This document shows positions 14,099-16,884 of a DNA stretch of 16,884 nt, in pieces. The position numbers were made by a program, and so were the translations under genes. The notes under the pieces were generated by a model that saw only the letters and a list, made by a program, of their open reading frames with translations, had not been told where the DNA came from and searched no databases. The first letter of the stretch is position 1; the number at the start of each line of letters is the position of its first letter. The DNA is from Methylococcaceae bacterium (GTDB taxonomy: Bacteria > Pseudomonadota > Gammaproteobacteria > Methylococcales > Methylomonadaceae), in contig JAKIVF010000077.1 of NCBI GenBank assembly GCA_021647145.1, positions 1 through 16,884 of the forward strand, given 5' to 3'.

Positions 14099-15679
14099 TT
14101 GAATACTCAACATTCGCTGAAACTTAACTATTTATTAGAACATAATAAACACCACTTATTGATGGGTGGGCTAAAAGGTATAGAAAAAGAAAGTCTGCGT
14201 ATTTGTAAAGAGGGTTGTGTTTCTCAAACAGCGCATCCGAAAGCATTAGGTGCGGCTCTAACGCATCCTCATATTACTACTGATTATTCAGAAGCTTTGC
14301 TTGAATTTATTACCCCTCCATTTTCAGATATAACCCAAGCACTCGATTTTATGCATATTATCCATCAATATGTCTATAGTCATATTGATGAGGAAGAAAT
14401 GCTTCTTTCTGCTAGTATGCCTTGTGGTGTAGATGGTGATAAAAGTGTGCCTATTGCAAATTATGGCAGTTCAAATATTGGTAAAATGAAGCATGTGTAT
14501 AGACATGGTTTATGGCATCGTTATGGTCGAACCATGCAAGCGATTGCCGGTGTGCATTTTAATTATTCGGTGCCAATCGATTTATGGCCCGTGTTACATC
14601 AGCAAAGCCAAAGTAATCTTGAGCTAAAAGACTTTATTTCTGAATCCTATTTTGGTCTGATTAGGAATTTTCAACGTCAAGGCTGGATAATCCTTTATCT
14701 ATTTGGCGCATCCCCTGCTATTTGTAAAAGCTTTTTTAAAAGTCGTCCACATTTGATTGCTGAGTTTGATGAGTTTGATCAGTATACACTTTATCACCCT
14801 TATGCCACTTCATTACGCATGAGTGATATTGGTTATAAGAGTAAAAACCAGGCGAATCTTACAATTGACTATAATTCTTTAACTGGGTATGTGGATAGTT
14901 TAGGCAAGGCAATAGAAACACCTTACCCAGATTATAAAAAAATTGGTGTTAAAGTAGATGGGCAATACAAACAGCTTAATGCTAATATTCTGCAAATTGA
15001 AAATGAATTTTATAGCACGATGCGACCAAAGCAGATTGCCAAATCAGGTGAGAAGCCTACACTTGCACTAAAAAATCGAGGTGTTGAATACATAGAAATG
15101 CGCTCACTGGATCTGGATCTTTTTAATCCTATCGGTATTGGTGAGGACAGCGCACGTTTTATTGAAGCCTTTTTATTAAATTGTTTATTACAAGACAGCC
15201 CTCTACATAAGGGAAATGAAGATTATATAAATAATATTAATCAATTGGATGTTGCTCATAGGGGACGTAAACCAGGATTGAAACTTAATCGGAATGGACA
15301 GCAAGTCATGTTAAAAGACTGGGCAACAGAAATAATAAAATCAATTGAGCCTCTTTGTGAAATTCTGGATGCAGGTAAACCAGATAAACCTTATAGCAAA
15401 GTAGTTAAACAACAACTGGCTGTGGTACAAGACCCTGAATTAACGCCTTCCGCAAAAATACTTAAAGGAATGCGTGAAAACCAGCAACCATTTGGTGATT
15501 TTGGATTAAACACATCCAAATGTTATAAACAATATTTTGCACAACATAAATTAGATGAATCCGTTGTTCAAAAGTTTGATGAGATGACGGTTAATTCTTA
15601 TAAAAAACAACAAGAAATAGAAGCAAATGACAGCATTTCTTTTGACCAGTTTTTAAGTAATTATTTTTTTCAGCATTAA
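14099..15679 (+). CDS. gshA: glutamate-cysteine ligase (gamma-glutamylcysteine synthetase), class I
   Basis: GshA joins glutamate and cysteine with ATP to make gamma-glutamylcysteine, the first and usually limiting step of glutathione synthesis. The product has 526 residues (E. coli GshA has 518) and is clearly class I. Motifs include GGLKGIEKESLRI (23-35), the EALLEFITPP block (65-74) for ATP/metal binding, NYGSSNIGKMK, GVHFNYSVP (151-159), YATSLRMSDIGY, and ENEFYSTMRPKQ followed by GVEYIEMRSLDLD. The start is TTG 14099, whose N-terminus lines up with known GshA starts; there is only a weak GAG as ribosome site. A rare start with a poor site suggests restrained translation. cysH follows after two bases. 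No gshB is in the window. Cytoplasmic. Confidence 0.96.
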   Translation: MNTQHSLKLNYLLEHNKHHLLMGGLKGIEKESLRICKEGCVSQTAHPKALGAALTHPHITTDYSEALLEFITPPFSDITQALDFMHIIHQYVYSHIDEEEMLLSASMPCGVDGDKSVPIANYGSSNIGKMKHVYRHGLWHRYGRTMQAIAGVHFNYSVPIDLWPVLHQQSQSNLELKDFISESYFGLIRNFQRQGWIILYLFGASPAICKSFFKSRPHLIAEFDEFDQYTLYHPYATSLRMSDIGYKSKNQANLTIDYNSLTGYVDSLGKAIETPYPDYKKIGVKVDGQYKQLNANILQIENEFYSTMRPKQIAKSGEKPTLALKNRGVEYIEMRSLDLDLFNPIGIGEDSARFIEAFLLNCLLQDSPLHKGNEDYINNINQLDVAHRGRKPGLKLNRNGQQVMLKDWATEIIKSIEPLCEILDAGKPDKPYSKVVKQQLAVVQDPELTPSAKILKGMRENQQPFGDFGLNTSKCYKQYFAQHKLDESVVQKFDEMTVNSYKKQQEIEANDSISFDQFLSNYFFQH

Positions 15680-15681
15680 AT

Positions 15682-16407
15682 ATGACTTCATTTGATATTC
15701 AAACGATTCAAACTGAACTGCAAAACAAAAAGCCTCGCAGCATTTTAAAAGCAGCATTAGAAAATTTTGACAATATTGCTATTTCGTTTAGTGGTGCGGA
15801 AGATGTTGTAGTGATAGACATGGCATTAAATATTAGAAAAGATATTAAGGTCTTTTCATTGGATACAGGCCGGTTACATCCAGAAACGTATCAGTTTATT
15901 GAAAAAGTAAGAAAACATTACAAAATAGAGATTGAAATCCTTTCCCCGGAAAGGGAATTACTAGAACCTTTTGTAAAAGAAAAGGGTTTATTTAGCTTTT
16001 ATGAGGAAGGGCATCAACAATGTTGTGGTATTCGAAAAGTAGAGCCGCTTCGCCGAAAACTCTTACAGCTTGATGCCTGGATAACAGGGCAAAGAAAAGA
16101 CCAAAGTTTGGATACTCGGCAGGATGTTCCCGAAGTACAAATTGATACAGCTTTTTCATCTGATGAAAAACAGTTAATTAAATTTAATCCCTTGCTAAAT
16201 TGGAGTTCAGCTCAAGTCTGGGATCATATTGAAGCCTATCAAGTTCCTTATAATGAGCTCCACCAAAAGGGCTTTATTAGCATAGGGTGTGAGCCTTGTA
16301 CTCGATCGGCATTACCCAATCAGCATGAACGTGCAGGGCGTTGGTGGTGGGAAGAAGCAACCAAGAAAGAATGTGGGTTACATGCAGGGAATGTGGATTC
16401 AAAATGA
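15682..16407 (+). CDS. cysH: adenylyl-sulfate (APS) reductase, assimilatory CysH
   Basis: CysH reduces activated sulfate to sulfite with thioredoxin or a similar donor in cysteine synthesis. The 241-residue protein has the nucleotide loop SFSGAEDVV (35-43), LDTGRLHPET (60-69), and the catalytic Cys231 in KKECGLHAG near the C-terminus. It also has the paired cysteines Cys114-Cys115 and Cys203-x-x-Cys206 that bind a 4Fe-4S cluster. The cluster and the SGAEDV loop mark enzymes that use APS directly rather than the PAPS of E. coli; I therefore call it APS reductase, while some clustered enzymes accept both. The ATG follows the gshA stop by two bases, so the gene is probably translated by coupled ribosomes. 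The pair connects sulfate reduction with cysteine use in glutathione. ATP sulfurylase and sulfite reductase genes are not in the window. Confidence 0.95.
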   Translation: MTSFDIQTIQTELQNKKPRSILKAALENFDNIAISFSGAEDVVVIDMALNIRKDIKVFSLDTGRLHPETYQFIEKVRKHYKIEIEILSPERELLEPFVKEKGLFSFYEEGHQQCCGIRKVEPLRRKLLQLDAWITGQRKDQSLDTRQDVPEVQIDTAFSSDEKQLIKFNPLLNWSSAQVWDHIEAYQVPYNELHQKGFISIGCEPCTRSALPNQHERAGRWWWEEATKKECGLHAGNVDSK

Positions 16408-16462
16408 AAATAAATAATATTTTTCTCACTAATCAAGTGTGATTTGTAAGTAAGTTATACAC

Positions 16463-16499
16463 TGGTTCTATTAGTATTTATCTAATAAATATTGAACCA
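16463..16499. repeat. inverted repeat downstream of cysH, possible weak terminator
   Basis: TGGTTC (16463-16468) pairs with GAACCA (16494-16499), and an inner ATTAG/CTAAT pair is available. It is followed by TCTTTTG, not a clean T run. It may end the gshA-cysH transcript or be an unrelated dyad. Confidence 0.35.
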
Positions 16500-16533
16500 T
16501 CTTTTGAATTAAACCGGTTTTAGTAAAGGCAAT

Positions 16534-16725
16534 ATGATGATAAAAATTTTGGAATTAGCGACATTATTAATTATTACTACCAGTTTACCAACGATAAGTT
16601 TTGCAGCTCAAGAAGGAAATGATCAGCTTCGTGTACAAACAGGTGTGCCTAAAAGAACAAATGAAACTATTTTCTCTTCTTTGGTGGCTTGGAGTCAAGA
16701 TGAAGCCTTCTCCAATATGAAATGA
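16534..16725 (+). CDS. small exported protein, unknown function
   Basis: The 63-residue product begins MMIKILELATLLIITTSL, a typical Sec signal peptide with a hydrophobic core at about residues 5-22. A likely cleavage site follows SFA, before AQEGNDQ at about residue 25. The mature peptide would be about 38 residues, hydrophilic, without cysteines. AAGG at 16526-16529 supports a start at ATG 16534 or the adjacent ATG 16537. No family is recognised. The short mature part and the neighbouring integrase-like gene raise the possibility that the original gene was cut by an insertion and the present stop is accidental. Confidence 0.5.
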   Translation: MMIKILELATLLIITTSLPTISFAAQEGNDQLRVQTGVPKRTNETIFSSLVAWSQDEAFSNMK

Positions 16726-16802
16726 GTCTGAAAACGCCCCCGTATTCCAATACAGAGTGAGTCTAAGCTGACAAAACCAGCGAATCTGTTCATGATGACG
16801 CA

Positions 16803-16884
16803 ATGAAAGCCATTATGAATATTAAAGAATTAAAAAACACCCAAGAATTACAAACTTTTTTAGACGGAGCCCAAGCAATCGTCT
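16803..16884 (+). CDS. start of a probable integrase/transposase (incomplete at window edge)
   Basis: ATG 16803, or more likely ATG 16815, opens a frame that runs off the edge: MNIKELKNTQELQTFLDGAQ then AIV. The pattern MNIKEL...LQxFLDGxQxIxF resembles the N-terminus of integrase-core transposase-like proteins found in several proteobacteria, as I recall them. Only about 23 residues are available, so this is tentative. No terminal repeat could be seen upstream. Confidence 0.5.
   Translation, partial: MKAIMNIKELKNTQELQTFLDGAQAIV

Noticed and set aside
16585..16803. Minus-strand frame over the exported peptide gene
   Set aside because: The plus strand shows a clear signal peptide and ribosome site; the antisense frame has no recognisable features.
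1..16884. CRISPR arrays, tRNA or rRNA genes
   Set aside because: No regularly spaced direct repeats, cloverleaf-like segments or rRNA-like conserved blocks were seen on either strand by eye.

Overview
The window looks like chromosomal DNA of an AT-rich gammaproteobacterium. The housekeeping genes fit that group: a very large NAD-dependent glutamate dehydrogenase of the GDH-180 type, RecQ with RQC and HRDC domains, a class I GshA, and a CysH with the two-cysteine-pair signature of APS reductases. The genus cannot be fixed from sequence alone. The integrase-like start at the right edge and the many decayed transposons and group II intron genes recall methylotrophic or sulfur-oxidising gammaproteobacteria, but that is an inference.

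Layout. Positions 1-920 hold a badly decayed C-terminal toxin domain of the polymorphic toxin type 44 kind. It overlaps by 8 bases an intact small membrane-anchored gene, a candidate immunity protein. Positions 1242-3354 hold two convergent genes of likely carbonyl defence: an ALDH3-type aldehyde dehydrogenase (+) and an Hsp31/DJ-1-type protein (-). Positions 3512-5098 are a graveyard of mobile DNA. It contains an IS110 transposase N-terminus, an almost full-length but multiply frameshifted group II intron maturase, and a fragment of a second, different maturase. A pair of diverged inverted repeats of about 78 bp encloses the two maturase remnants. Positions 5146-5727 (-) encode a two-helix membrane protein split by a single in-frame TAG.

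The glutamate dehydrogenase gene (6020-10828, -) makes up over a quarter of the window. A likely terminator lies downstream of it, and an internally deleted IS5-like remnant (about 11042-11455) separates it from recQ (11501-13639, -). A 459-base divergent spacer follows. It contains a protein-like reading frame without a start codon and a strong palindrome overlapping the probable gshA promoter. gshA and cysH (14099-16407, +) are two bases apart and almost certainly co-translated. They join reductive sulfate assimilation, which supplies sulfide for cysteine, to the first step of glutathione synthesis, which consumes cysteine. The right edge has a 63-residue exported peptide gene and the first codons of a probable integrase/transposase.

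No tRNA, rRNA, CRISPR array or intact mobile element was seen. I found no convincing new multi-gene system. The most unusual structures are the inverted-repeat-bounded double maturase remnant, the toxin/immunity relic, the nonsense-split membrane gene, and the palindrome at the gshA-cysH promoter.
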